64,000 bases of DNA from Marinospirillum minutulum DSM 6287. GTDB taxonomy: Bacteria > Pseudomonadota > Gammaproteobacteria > Pseudomonadales > Halomonadaceae. The position numbers and the translations under genes were made by a program. Under the pieces are notes generated by a model that saw only the letters and a program-made list of their open reading frames with translations, made no database searches and was not told the origin of the DNA. Of the stretch, positions 1-7,979 are shown one piece after another; position 1 is the stretch's first letter, and the number at the start of each line of letters is the position of its first letter. The stretch spans positions 186,001 through 250,000 of the forward strand of contig NZ_AULO01000009.1 in assembly GCF_000422325.1 (NCBI RefSeq), given 5' to 3'.

Positions 1-446
1 AATGCGGAGTTACCGGGCGCTCGCGTTGCTGCTGCTTGGCTAAGACTAGTAGCAGCAATTTCTATTTGTAACTGGTTATCACGTGTGTTTAGCAGGTAAC
101 TAAATTCGCCTTTTATATTAATAAGAAGTTCAGCTCTTGCGCCTGTTTGAAAAAGTTCTAGTTGATCTACTTGGGTAGCAAAATCATTGGTGTCATAGAG
201 ATTAACTAAATCATAATTAATTTCTGTGGCAGGAAACTTCAGTCTTAATCCTTTATTAAATTGTTCTGCTTCAGGTAAGGAGGGCTGGGCAGAAAAATTT
301 AATAAAATTCTAGCGTTACCCTGATGGGTGCGCTGAAAATCAATGCCAGTAATCTGAGCCTTATTAGCTAAAGCTGTAAAAGGGAACAAAAGTCCAAGCA
401 ATAAAAAAACAAGTAGCCAGGCTTTGGGGTGAAAGTTAACAGTCAT
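1..446 (-). CDS. pilQ: Type IV pilus secretin PilQ, N-terminal part (cut by window edge)
   Basis: Reading the minus strand from an ATG at 446 gives about 148 residues open to the window edge. It begins with a hydrophobic signal peptide ending near ALA, followed by a beta-rich stretch (ITGIDFQRTHQGNARILL and following) typical of the AMIN domain at the N-terminus of PilQ secretins. The outer-membrane secretin ring and its N domains would lie outside the window. It follows pilP by 9 bases on the same strand, the usual end of the pilM-N-O-P-Q operon. PilQ forms the outer-membrane pore through which the pilus exits; AMIN domains bind peptidoglycan. The call rests on the N-terminal sequence and on operon position. 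Confidence 0.9.
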   Translation of the reverse strand, partial: MTVNFHPKAWLLVFLLLGLLFPFTALANKAQITGIDFQRTHQGNARILLNFSAQPSLPEAEQFNKGLRLKFPATEINYDLVNLYDTNDFATQVDQLELFQTGARAELLINIKGEFSYLLNTRDNQLQIEIAATSLSQAAATRAPGNSA

Positions 447-455
447 ATAAAAAAC

Positions 456-950
456 CTACTTGGATATAAATATTGTTTGTTCACGTTCATGCCACTCTGA
501 GCCAGAAGGAATAAGCTCTCTTAGTGTTATGCTGTTTTTATCTAGATGAATAATGGTGCCGTGATCCTTGCCCATGCGATCGCCTTTTGTAACAGACACT
601 AGTTGGTTGTCTGGGGTAATTATTAGGGCTTTTATTTGTTCGCCTCGTTTCATGGTGCCACGTAAAGAAAGTTGGCTTAAATCCCAGGCTTCTAGTCTGT
701 CCAATGGTCTGTTTAAGTCAGGGGCAGACAGACCACTGTTTCTAACTGCACTTTTTGTTGGTAAAAAAGGGTCCCTTTCTTGCTGCTGATACTGGGCTTT
801 TACTGTTTCTGGAAAATTAGGTAAGGGTTCAATTTGTCCTTGAGGCCTAGTACGTAGCTCGTTTAGCTGTTCTTCAATACTGGTGGTTGGGGTTGAATCA
901 CCACAGGCAGCCAATAGAAGAATTAAAGGTAAAAGCAATAAACCATGCAT
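456..950 (-). CDS. pilP: Type IV pilus assembly lipoprotein PilP
   Basis: A 164-residue lipoprotein whose N-terminus is a short hydrophobic signal with lipobox LAAC (Cys16). It then has a Pro/Gln-rich linker and a C-terminal HR-like beta domain (LSLRGTMKRGEQIKALI onward), as in PilP. PilP is held at the inner membrane by its lipid, binds the PilN-PilO dimer, and contacts the N0 domain of PilQ, bridging the inner and outer membrane parts of the pilus machine. Its ATG shares one base with the pilO stop (TAATG), so translation is probably coupled. Length is normal for the family. Confidence 0.93.
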   Translation of the reverse strand: MHGLLLLPLILLLAACGDSTPTTSIEEQLNELRTRPQGQIEPLPNFPETVKAQYQQQERDPFLPTKSAVRNSGLSAPDLNRPLDRLEAWDLSQLSLRGTMKRGEQIKALIITPDNQLVSVTKGDRMGKDHGTIIHLDKNSITLRELIPSGSEWHEREQTIFISK

Positions 951-1657
951 TAATCTCTTCTCCCTTCATTAGCCTTTTTTCCTTGCTGGTCGTAACGGTA
1001 GGTTTGAGCATCTACAACTAGGTTTAAACTGCTTGAACCTGGTTTTACAGGTTTAAGAGTAAAGTTGTGCAGGGTAATAATTCGGTCAAGGTTACTCATG
1101 CCTGCCATAAAATTAGCAAGGCGATGAAAGTCGCCACGTACCACTAGCTCAAAGGGTAGCTGGCTATAAAAATTATTATCTTCAGCATCTTTTAGGTTAA
1201 GTTCCAGTATTTCTAAGCGCTGTGTGCCTGCAAGCTGCTGAATATCATCAAGCAGGCGAGGAATTTCATTGCCAGTTGGCAGAAAAGCTAATAGGCCTGA
1301 AAAAGTCTCTTCCATAATACGCATTTGCTGCTGATAGGCAGGTAGGTTTGCGGCTTGAAACGAGCGTAGGCGGTAATCTTCTAATAGCTGCGTTTGTTCT
1401 TGGCGGGCAAGGTTAAGCTCTTCTTTATAATTGCTAAGCAGTAACCAGTGGCTTGCAAAAACAACCCCAGCAACAATGCATATTAAGGAGAATATTTTAA
1501 CTGAATCTGGCCACTGACCTGCATTGGCTAGGTCTAGGTCATCACGCTCTAGCTTTTTTATGGCTCTAAGTTGGCCTTTAAGCCAATGCTTAAGGTTAAT
1601 TTTAGCCTGATTAAACCAAGCGATGCTTTCTACAGAGTTTGCTAGCCACTTTTTCAT
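950..1657 (-). CDS. pilO: Type IV pilus inner-membrane alignment protein PilO
   Basis: 235 residues with one transmembrane segment near residues 58-75 (IFSLICIVAGVVFASHWLLL). A coiled-coil stretch follows, then a ferredoxin-like periplasmic domain with the conserved LPFELVVRGDFHRLANF segment. PilO pairs with PilN in the inner membrane and sets the periplasmic spacing between the motor and the secretin. The start overlaps the pilN stop in an ATGA arrangement (1654-1657), typical of this operon. The cytoplasmic stretch before the membrane segment is about 55 residues. Confidence 0.94.
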   Translation of the reverse strand: MKKWLANSVESIAWFNQAKINLKHWLKGQLRAIKKLERDDLDLANAGQWPDSVKIFSLICIVAGVVFASHWLLLSNYKEELNLARQEQTQLLEDYRLRSFQAANLPAYQQQMRIMEETFSGLLAFLPTGNEIPRLLDDIQQLAGTQRLEILELNLKDAEDNNFYSQLPFELVVRGDFHRLANFMAGMSNLDRIITLHNFTLKPVKPGSSSLNLVVDAQTYRYDQQGKKANEGRRD

Positions 1658-2208
1658 TGTTTTGAATCCCTTAAGGGTAGCAAAAGATCAAAATGAGTTA
1701 AGTTAGACTTATCATCAGTGGTTAGGCTGCGTAAAACAGGTTCATTAAAGCGAGGCTGTTTTTTTAGGTTACGCATCCAAGCGGCAACAGCTTGTGATGG
1801 GTTGGCATGGCCTTCTATTAAAATTTGGTTGTTGTTACGCTTTATTTCAATCAAATAAATGCCGCTATTAATACTGCTCGCCAGTTGATCCATTATTTCA
1901 ACCGTTACGCTGCGGTTATCTTGTAGCTTTTGAATAACCTCTATGCGTTTAAGTAGTTGCTGGCGCTTTTCACGTAGGTTAGCCACTTCTTTAATTTCTT
2001 TATCTAACAGGGTCATACGTGTTTTTATAAACTGATTTTCGTCTTGAATAATGGCTATAGAAGCCTTGGTGCTTTGCCACAGCAAAACACTAATAAGTAA
2101 GCCAACCACTAAAGCCAACCAACTGAGTTGAGCAAAGGTTTTCTGTTGCTTTTGGCGCCTTTCTTCACGCCAAGGCCTTAGATTGATGCCTATATTTATA
2201 TTTGTCAT
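1654..2208 (-). CDS. pilN: Type IV pilus inner-membrane protein PilN
   Basis: 184 residues starting at the ATG at 2208. A longer reading frame begins at 2235, but the 2208 start places the diagnostic PilM-binding motif INLRPWREERR at residues 8-18 and gives an ATGA overlap with the pilM stop. After this cytoplasmic motif comes one transmembrane helix (about 32-50), a coiled coil and a small periplasmic alpha/beta domain. PilN binds PilM through the INLxPW tail and pairs with PilO. Operon order M-N-O-P-Q is canonical. Confidence 0.94.
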   Translation of the reverse strand: MTNINIGINLRPWREERRQKQQKTFAQLSWLALVVGLLISVLLWQSTKASIAIIQDENQFIKTRMTLLDKEIKEVANLREKRQQLLKRIEVIQKLQDNRSVTVEIMDQLASSINSGIYLIEIKRNNNQILIEGHANPSQAVAAWMRNLKKQPRFNEPVLRSLTTDDKSNLTHFDLLLPLRDSKQ

Positions 2209-3284
2209 GACCAAACCCTCATGGCTAGGCCACAAGCAATCATCATTGCTGGCGCATCTTGTGCCAAGGCTTTAGCATCTACCTTGTTACTTAAAAGCAT
2301 ATCAACAAAAGGGTTGGCAATGTAGGTAGGGCAACCTAGCTGCTGGTGTGCAAGGTCTGGCAAGCCATCAATTGCTGAAGACCCGCCTGCAAGAATTAGG
2401 TAGTCAATATCGTGGTAAGAACTGGATGAATAAAAAAGCTGGAGTTGGCGTTCAACCTGCTGAATTAAAGCAATTTTAAAAGGTTCTAATAATTCGGTGT
2501 AATAATCTGCAGGCAAGTTACCTTTCTTCTTAGCAAAACCTGCTTCTTCGCGTGACAAACCATAAAAGCGTTGGATTTCATCTGTTAGCTGCTTGCCACC
2601 AAAAATTTGATCGCGACTATAAATAGTCTCACCATCTCTGAGTATATTAAGTGTTGTGCTAGTTGCGCCGACATCAGCAACAGCCACAATTAGGTTTTCT
2701 TCTTGTTTAGGAAGTTTGTTTAGTAATAAGCCTAGAGACCTTTCCATAGCCAAGTTTTCAACGTCAGTTACTATGGGTTCCAAGCCTGCTTCTTCTAAAA
2801 CGTAATCTAGCTGATCAGTAACTTCTTTACGGCAAGCAACCAAAAGAACAGGTTGGTTGTCATCATCAGGGTTAAGTGGTGGTTGGCGCTGAAAGTCGAT
2901 AGCAACTTCGTTCAGAGGGTAGGGAACATGCTGTTCTGCCTCTTCCATGACAAGCGCTTCCATTTCATCGTCATTTAACTCAACAGGCAAGCTTAGAGTG
3001 CGAGTAATAACTGCCGCCGTTGGAACAGCCACTGCGGTACGTGTTGTACTGGGTTGTGTGCGATCGATGACGCGTTTAATACTACGGGCAACTGACTTAT
3101 AATCTTTGATGCGGCGATCAGCTACTGCACCACCTTCTAAAGGAGCAACGCCATAGCTGGCAACCTGTAGCTTATCGCCATAAGGATGTATTTCTAGTAG
3201 TTTTACAGCTGAGTTAGTAATATCTATACCTATCAGCGGTAACTTTTTAGGACGAAAAAAAGGTAGAGGGGGCATCCTGAACAT
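2205..3284 (-). CDS. pilM: Type IV pilus actin-like ATPase PilM
   Basis: PilM is a cytoplasmic FtsA/actin-fold protein that binds the N-terminal tail of PilN and links the pilus motors to the alignment complex. The sequence shows the phosphate-1-like segment LIGIDITNSAVKLLEI near the N-terminus, the second phosphate loop VADVGATSTTLNIL, and the adenosine motif LILAGGSSAIDGL. I chose the ATG at 3284 (359 aa) because the open frame to 3323 adds residues not seen in the family; an AGGA lies 13 bases upstream, a rather long spacing, so the ATG at 3275 cannot be excluded. It is divergent from ponA, as in Pseudomonas. Confidence 0.93.
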   Translation of the reverse strand: MFRMPPLPFFRPKKLPLIGIDITNSAVKLLEIHPYGDKLQVASYGVAPLEGGAVADRRIKDYKSVARSIKRVIDRTQPSTTRTAVAVPTAAVITRTLSLPVELNDDEMEALVMEEAEQHVPYPLNEVAIDFQRQPPLNPDDDNQPVLLVACRKEVTDQLDYVLEEAGLEPIVTDVENLAMERSLGLLLNKLPKQEENLIVAVADVGATSTTLNILRDGETIYSRDQIFGGKQLTDEIQRFYGLSREEAGFAKKKGNLPADYYTELLEPFKIALIQQVERQLQLFYSSSSYHDIDYLILAGGSSAIDGLPDLAHQQLGCPTYIANPFVDMLLSNKVDAKALAQDAPAMMIACGLAMRVWS

Positions 3285-3461
3285 GGTGTTGCATTCATCC
3301 TTTAATGAACAAATTAAGCGCACAAGCCATTTTAATGTACTCTAGCTACAATTTGTATCAGACCGTAAGCAAATGCGCAATTGTTCGTTGCTTAGTTTTT
3401 GTGTCATTATCTGCGCTCTATTTTAAAAGTAAAATATGGCGTTATTGCTGCTAGGTAAACT

Positions 3462-6023
3462 ATGCGTGTTTTTAAAAATATTTTGAAGTATTTGTTTTGG
3501 TTAGGGATTGTTGGCACAGGGATAGGTGGCGCTTGGGCTTTTGCCATTGTCTTGTACTTTTTACCTAGTCTACACCAAGAAGTTGCTCAGCTACAGGATA
3601 TGGAATCCCTGCTAAGTGAGCAGTTAGAAATTCCTATGCGAATTTATACTTCAGATAATTTGTTGATGGCTGAATTTGGTGAACATCGCCGCACAAGAAT
3701 TAACTATGATGCCATTCCTAGACGCTATGTTGATGCTTTATTGGCAGCAGAAGATGCCAGTTTTTATGAGCACCCAGGTGTTGATATAAAAGGCTTGGCA
3801 CGAGCAGCAGTGCAGCTAATTAACTCTGGTCGTATTCAGTCAGGTGGTTCTACCATTACTATGCAGGTAGCCCGTAACTACCTTCTAACTAGGGATCGTA
3901 CTTTTGCCCGTAAAATTCGTGAAATTCTTTTGTCGTTACGAATTGAGCAGCAGTTAAGTAAGCAACAAATTTTAGAGCTGTACGTTAATAAAATTTACTT
4001 AGGTAATCGTGCCTACGGCATAATGGCGGCAGCCGAGGTTTATTATGGCAAACCTCTAGCTGAGCTTAACCTGGCTCAGCTAGCAATGATTGCAGGTCTA
4101 CCTAAAGCGCCCTCATCTTATAACCCCCTAGCTAACCCGCGCCGCGCTTTGATACGCCGCAACTGGATACTGTCGCGCATGTATAGCCTAGGCTCTTTGG
4201 ATGATAACAGTTATGAAGAAGCCATTCGCGCCCCGGTTACTGCCCGTTATTACCCACCAGAACAAGACATTAATGCCCCTTATGTTGCTGAATCTGCTCG
4301 TCAATTCACCCTAGACGTTTTTGGCGACAAGGCCTATACCCAAGGCTTAAAAGTTTATACTTCCATTATTAGTGAACAACAAAAAGCGGCTAATGATTCT
4401 ATTTTAGAAGGTTTATTAAACTATGATAAACGCCGTGGTTGGCGAGGTGTAGAGCAACAAGCTATTCCTTTAGTAGAGCAGCAAGAAGTTTTGGAAGGTG
4501 ATGCCCTAGCTGAAATTGAAGCAACTGAATCTGGCTTAGAGCAGGTGCAGCTTGCTTTACAAGACCCTAGAGCGAAGCCGTTAGAAGAAGCCTTGGGTTT
4601 AGATGTTAGTTATTGGTTAAGGGTTTTAGACAGCACACCCGTTTACGGAAAACTAGTGCCAGCCATAGTGGTGGAAGCCGAAGCAGAGCGATTACTTCTG
4701 CTAAAACAGGGCGGTGAACTAGTAGAGTTAGTACCTGAGGACTGGGATTGGGCTGGCCGCTACCACTCGCCCTTTTGGAAAGATAGAAAAGCACTCGCTG
4801 GCAACCGTTTAGCAGGACAGGGCGATTTAGTTAGGCTACAGAAAACAGCATCTAAAGAGCGGCCTTGGCAATTAGCCCAACTGCCTAATTTAGAAGCAGC
4901 ATTAGTTGCCATGAAAACAGAAACAGGTGAAATTACTGCGCTAGTAGGCGGTTTCGATTTTAATCAAAGTCGTTTTAACCGTGCAGATCAAGCCGCTCGT
5001 CAGGCAGGTTCAGTTTTTAAACCTTTTGTTTATATGGCAGCTTTAGAAAAAGGCTATACGCCAGCGACTATTATTAATGATGCACCAGTAGTCTTTGAAG
5101 ACCAGCAGCTAGAAGATGTTTGGCGGCCACAAAACTCTACAGGAACTTTTTATGGTCCAACACGTTTACGCGAAGGTTTATATAAGTCACGCAACCTTAT
5201 TTCTATTCGGGTACTTAACTATTTAGGTATAGGTAGAGCAATAGAATACATTAGCCGTTTTGGTTTTCCTTCAGAGCGCATGCCTCGTGATTTATCTTTA
5301 TCTTTGGGTAGTGCCAACGTAACGCCAGTAGAAATGACCAGTGCTTATGCCATGCTAGCCAATGGTGGTTATCCTGTAGAAGCGCACCTAGTAACTCGTA
5401 TTGAAAATGCAGAGGGTGAAGTACTTTATCAGGCAATTAAGCCTAAAGTGTGCCGTAACTGTCCTGCCGAGCAAGAAACAATTAACCTCGCAGGCACTGT
5501 TTATCCACTCGCAAAACGAAAAGTAGATGAGCGTGCTGTTTACACCATGCATTCCATTTTACGTGATGTTATTGATGATGGTACGGGTAGGCGTGCCAAA
5601 GCATTAGAAAGAAGTGATATTCGAGGTAAAACAGGTACAACTAACGAACTGCACGATGCTTGGTTCTCTGGCTTTAATGGTGATGTTGTTGCCAGCGTTT
5701 GGGCTGGGTTCGATCAGCCATCCAGCACGGGTGAATATGGTGCTAACCTAGCTTTACCTATGTGGATAAAATTTATGGAAGTTGCACTAAAAAACCAGCC
5801 AGAAAAGGTAATGCAGCGTCCTGAAGGTTTGGTGACAGTTAGAATAGACCCTACCAGTGGCTTGTTGGCTAGCCCAGGGCAGCAGGATGCAATGTTTGAA
5901 ATCTTCTATAAAGAACGCGTACCGCAATCTAGGTCGACAGAGCAATCTTTCCAAAATAATTTACAAGAAGAAGGCCAAACCAGCCCATCGGGTAATGCGC
6001 CACCGCCTGAGGCCTTGTTTTAA
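3462..6023 (+). CDS. mrcA: Penicillin-binding protein 1A, bifunctional transglycosylase/transpeptidase
   Basis: An 853-residue class A PBP (often called ponA). It polymerises lipid II and cross-links peptidoglycan in the periplasm. An N-terminal membrane anchor (about 10-33) is followed by the GT51 domain, with the catalytic-Glu motif AAEDASFYEHPG near residue 100 and the QGGSTITMQ-type motif present as SGGSTITMQVARN. A central OB-like insert follows, then the transpeptidase with SVFK (Ser nucleophile), SRN and KTGT motifs. A GAG-like RBS is not obvious; an AGG lies 7 bases before the ATG. It is divergent from pilM, and its 3' end meets a strong bidirectional terminator. Confidence 0.95.
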   Translation: MRVFKNILKYLFWLGIVGTGIGGAWAFAIVLYFLPSLHQEVAQLQDMESLLSEQLEIPMRIYTSDNLLMAEFGEHRRTRINYDAIPRRYVDALLAAEDASFYEHPGVDIKGLARAAVQLINSGRIQSGGSTITMQVARNYLLTRDRTFARKIREILLSLRIEQQLSKQQILELYVNKIYLGNRAYGIMAAAEVYYGKPLAELNLAQLAMIAGLPKAPSSYNPLANPRRALIRRNWILSRMYSLGSLDDNSYEEAIRAPVTARYYPPEQDINAPYVAESARQFTLDVFGDKAYTQGLKVYTSIISEQQKAANDSILEGLLNYDKRRGWRGVEQQAIPLVEQQEVLEGDALAEIEATESGLEQVQLALQDPRAKPLEEALGLDVSYWLRVLDSTPVYGKLVPAIVVEAEAERLLLLKQGGELVELVPEDWDWAGRYHSPFWKDRKALAGNRLAGQGDLVRLQKTASKERPWQLAQLPNLEAALVAMKTETGEITALVGGFDFNQSRFNRADQAARQAGSVFKPFVYMAALEKGYTPATIINDAPVVFEDQQLEDVWRPQNSTGTFYGPTRLREGLYKSRNLISIRVLNYLGIGRAIEYISRFGFPSERMPRDLSLSLGSANVTPVEMTSAYAMLANGGYPVEAHLVTRIENAEGEVLYQAIKPKVCRNCPAEQETINLAGTVYPLAKRKVDERAVYTMHSILRDVIDDGTGRRAKALERSDIRGKTGTTNELHDAWFSGFNGDVVASVWAGFDQPSSTGEYGANLALPMWIKFMEVALKNQPEKVMQRPEGLVTVRIDPTSGLLASPGQQDAMFEIFYKERVPQSRSTEQSFQNNLQEEGQTSPSGNAPPPEALF

Positions 6024-6053
6024 TTACTAACTTTTCAGTCTTTTATTCATAAA

Positions 6054-6079
6054 AAAACCGGAGCCTAGGCTCCGGTTTT
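6054..6079. terminator. Bidirectional intrinsic terminator between mrcA and the malic enzyme gene
   Basis: A perfect 26-base palindrome centred at 6066/6067. It has a GC-rich core (CCGGAGCCTAGGCTCCGG) flanked by an A-run on the left and a T-run on the right. It lies between two convergent genes and can serve both strands. Confidence 0.9.
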
Positions 6080-6098
6080 GTTTGCTAGCTTTTACCAA

Positions 6099-7370
6099 CT
6101 AGTTACCGTAAACGTCTTCGACGCTTTCTAGCGGATAGTGAGCTGGGAAGGGTAGACGAGCAACACCCGAATCAACCGCTGCCTGAGCAACCGCCGAAGA
6201 AATACGACCCAGTAAACGCTTATCCGTAGCCTTAGGAATAATGTATTCAGGGCCAAAGGCTAAAGCGTCTAGCTCATAAGCGGTTAAAACTTCTGCAGGT
6301 ACAGGTTCTTTTGCTAGTTCTTTAAGTGCATGTACTGCAGCAACTTTCATTTCTTCATTAATTTTGCTGGCGCGTACATCAAGCGCACCACGGAAAATAA
6401 ATGGGAAAGCAAGAACGTTGTTAACCTGATTAGGGTAGTCAGACCAGCCAGTTGCCATGATGACATCGTTACGAGTGGCATGAGCAAGGTCTGGGTTGAT
6501 TTCAGGATCAGGATTCGAGCAAGCAAATACGATAGGCGTAGGAGCCATAAGTTTTAGCTGTTCAGGGCTCATTAAGTTAGGACCAGAAAGACCAACAAAC
6601 ACATCAGCACCATCAAGTGCATCATCTAAGGTGCGCTTGGATGTATTGTTAGCAAACATTGCCTTGTATTGGTTAAGATCATCACGGTCAGTATGAATAA
6701 CACCCTGACGGTCAAGCATGTAGATGTTTTCACTTTTTGCGCCGCAAGCCACCAATAACTTCATACCCGCTATTGCGGCAGCACCAGCACCTAAGCAAAC
6801 AATTTTAGCTTCTTCAATTGTTTTGCCAGCCAGTTCTAGCGCATTAAGCATACCGGCAGCCGTTACTATGGCTGTACCATGTTGGTCGTCATGAAAAACA
6901 GGAATGCTGCACTGTTCAATAAGCACTCGTTCAATTTCAAAGCATTCAGGTGCTTTGATATCTTCAAGGTTAATACCACCAAAAGTGTCTGCAATACGGG
7001 CAACCGTATCAATAAAAGCTTGTGGGCTTTCTGCATTCACCTCGATGTCCATAGAGTTGACACCGGCAAAGCATTTAAAAAGTACGCCCTTACCTTCCAT
7101 AACGGGCTTAGAAGCCAAAGGACCTAGGTTACCTAAACCAAGAATGGCAGTACCATCGGTGATAACACCAACAAGGTTACCTTTACCTGTGTATTTGTAA
7201 GCTAGTTCAGGGTCTCTTGCAATTTCACGTACGGGTTCAGCAACACCGGGGCTATAAGCCAAGGCTAAATCTTTAGCGGTTGCTGCTGGTTTGGTTAGCT
7301 CGATACTCAATTTGCCAGGAATTGGCTTAGCATGATAATCAAGTGCTGCTTGCTTAATATCTTGAGGCAT
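6099..7370 (-). CDS. maeB: Malic enzyme, short form (malate to pyruvate + CO2)
   Basis: 423 residues, the length of the short bacterial malic enzymes found next to ponA and rpmE in Pseudomonas. It oxidatively decarboxylates malate to pyruvate with NAD(P)+, feeding gluconeogenesis and NADPH supply. The N-terminal catalytic segment contains LAYSPGVAEP, with the metal-binding region ECFEIE and FHDDQHGTA. A Rossmann GLGAGAAA-like loop (VCLGAGAAAIAG) binds the cofactor. There is no phosphotransacetylase-like C-terminal domain, unlike the long E. coli MaeB, so the symbol follows Pseudomonas usage. Cofactor preference cannot be read with confidence. Confidence 0.92.
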   Translation of the reverse strand: MPQDIKQAALDYHAKPIPGKLSIELTKPAATAKDLALAYSPGVAEPVREIARDPELAYKYTGKGNLVGVITDGTAILGLGNLGPLASKPVMEGKGVLFKCFAGVNSMDIEVNAESPQAFIDTVARIADTFGGINLEDIKAPECFEIERVLIEQCSIPVFHDDQHGTAIVTAAGMLNALELAGKTIEEAKIVCLGAGAAAIAGMKLLVACGAKSENIYMLDRQGVIHTDRDDLNQYKAMFANNTSKRTLDDALDGADVFVGLSGPNLMSPEQLKLMAPTPIVFACSNPDPEINPDLAHATRNDVIMATGWSDYPNQVNNVLAFPFIFRGALDVRASKINEEMKVAAVHALKELAKEPVPAEVLTAYELDALAFGPEYIIPKATDKRLLGRISSAVAQAAVDSGVARLPFPAHYPLESVEDVYGN

Positions 7371-7581
7371 TAGAATTTTTTCACTAGTTGAAGTATGAAA
7401 AGAAAGATGTTTTAAGTTGACTTGCAGTACGAAAAGCTTGTGGCTTTTTGGTACTCAAGCATTACTAAGGTCTAAGAAGCATATATAATTTTTTGCATTC
7501 AAACAAGCGTTTTAAGCGCATTTGAGCTGGGTAAAAGGCGGGATTGCATCTAAGCTTATGTTTTTTTGGAATAAACAAGCA

Positions 7582-7617
7582 TAAAAAAACCAGAGCCTAG
7601 ATAAAAGAACTCTGGTT
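7582..7617 (-). terminator. Intrinsic terminator downstream of rpmE
   Basis: Minus-strand stem AACCAGAG / CTCTGGTT (arms 7588-7595 and 7610-7617) with a 14-base loop, followed on that strand by a run of T. It lies just after the rpmE stop. The rest of 7371-7635 between the malic enzyme and rpmE genes shows no convincing gene. Confidence 0.85.
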
Positions 7618-7635
7618 CTTAGAAAAAGTAAAAAA

Positions 7636-7851
7636 TTACTTAGTAGAACGAGCACCAAAACGCTTAGAGAAGCGCTCAACACGGCCGCCAGTGGCTGCTT
7701 GCTTCTGCTTACCAGTGTAGAAAGGGTGGCAGTTAGAGCATACATCCAAGTCAATTGTAGCTTGACCTAGGGTAGAGTTAATAGTGAAAGTGTTGCCACA
7801 GGTGCAAGTTGCTGCAACAGGAGCATATTTAGGATGAATGTCTTTTTTCAT
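7636..7851 (-). CDS. rpmE: 50S ribosomal protein L31, zinc-binding form
   Basis: 71 residues, full length for L31. It starts MKKDIHPKY and carries the zinc ligands as Cys-x-Cys (TCTCGN) and Cys-x-x-Cys ([14 protein letters not shown]), so it is the C+ form rather than the zinc-free YkgM paralogue. L31 bridges the large and small subunits at the central protuberance. The Cys-containing form normally also acts as a zinc reserve, being displaced by a C- paralogue under zinc limitation; no such paralogue is in this window. It is divergent from priA, as in Pseudomonas. Confidence 0.97.
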   Translation of the reverse strand: MKKDIHPKYAPVAATCTCGNTFTINSTLGQATIDLDVCSNCHPFYTGKQKQAATGGRVERFSKRFGARSTK

Positions 7852-7931
7852 GGTAAGCCTCGTTAAGCTACGCCGCCGCCTGATCTCTTGCCAGGCACCG
7901 CATAGGGTGTCAATAGGAATTAAGGTGGCGT

Positions 7932-7960
7932 ATTCTAACAGGCAAAAGGCTAAGCACCAA
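7932..7960 (-). promoter_or_regulatory. Candidate sigma-70 promoter for rpmE
   Basis: On the minus strand, TTGGTG (7955-7960) is followed after 17 bases by TAGAAT (7932-7937), about 80 bases upstream of the rpmE start. The spacing is ideal and the -35 box is a partial match. Not tested against other sites in the window. Confidence 0.4.
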
Positions 7961-7979
7961 ACACTTTTAGAGTAAATTC

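Noticed and set aside
6330-7200. Several open frames on the plus strand opposite the malic enzyme gene
   Set aside because: They lie wholly inside a well-supported conserved gene on the other strand and show no family features or RBS.
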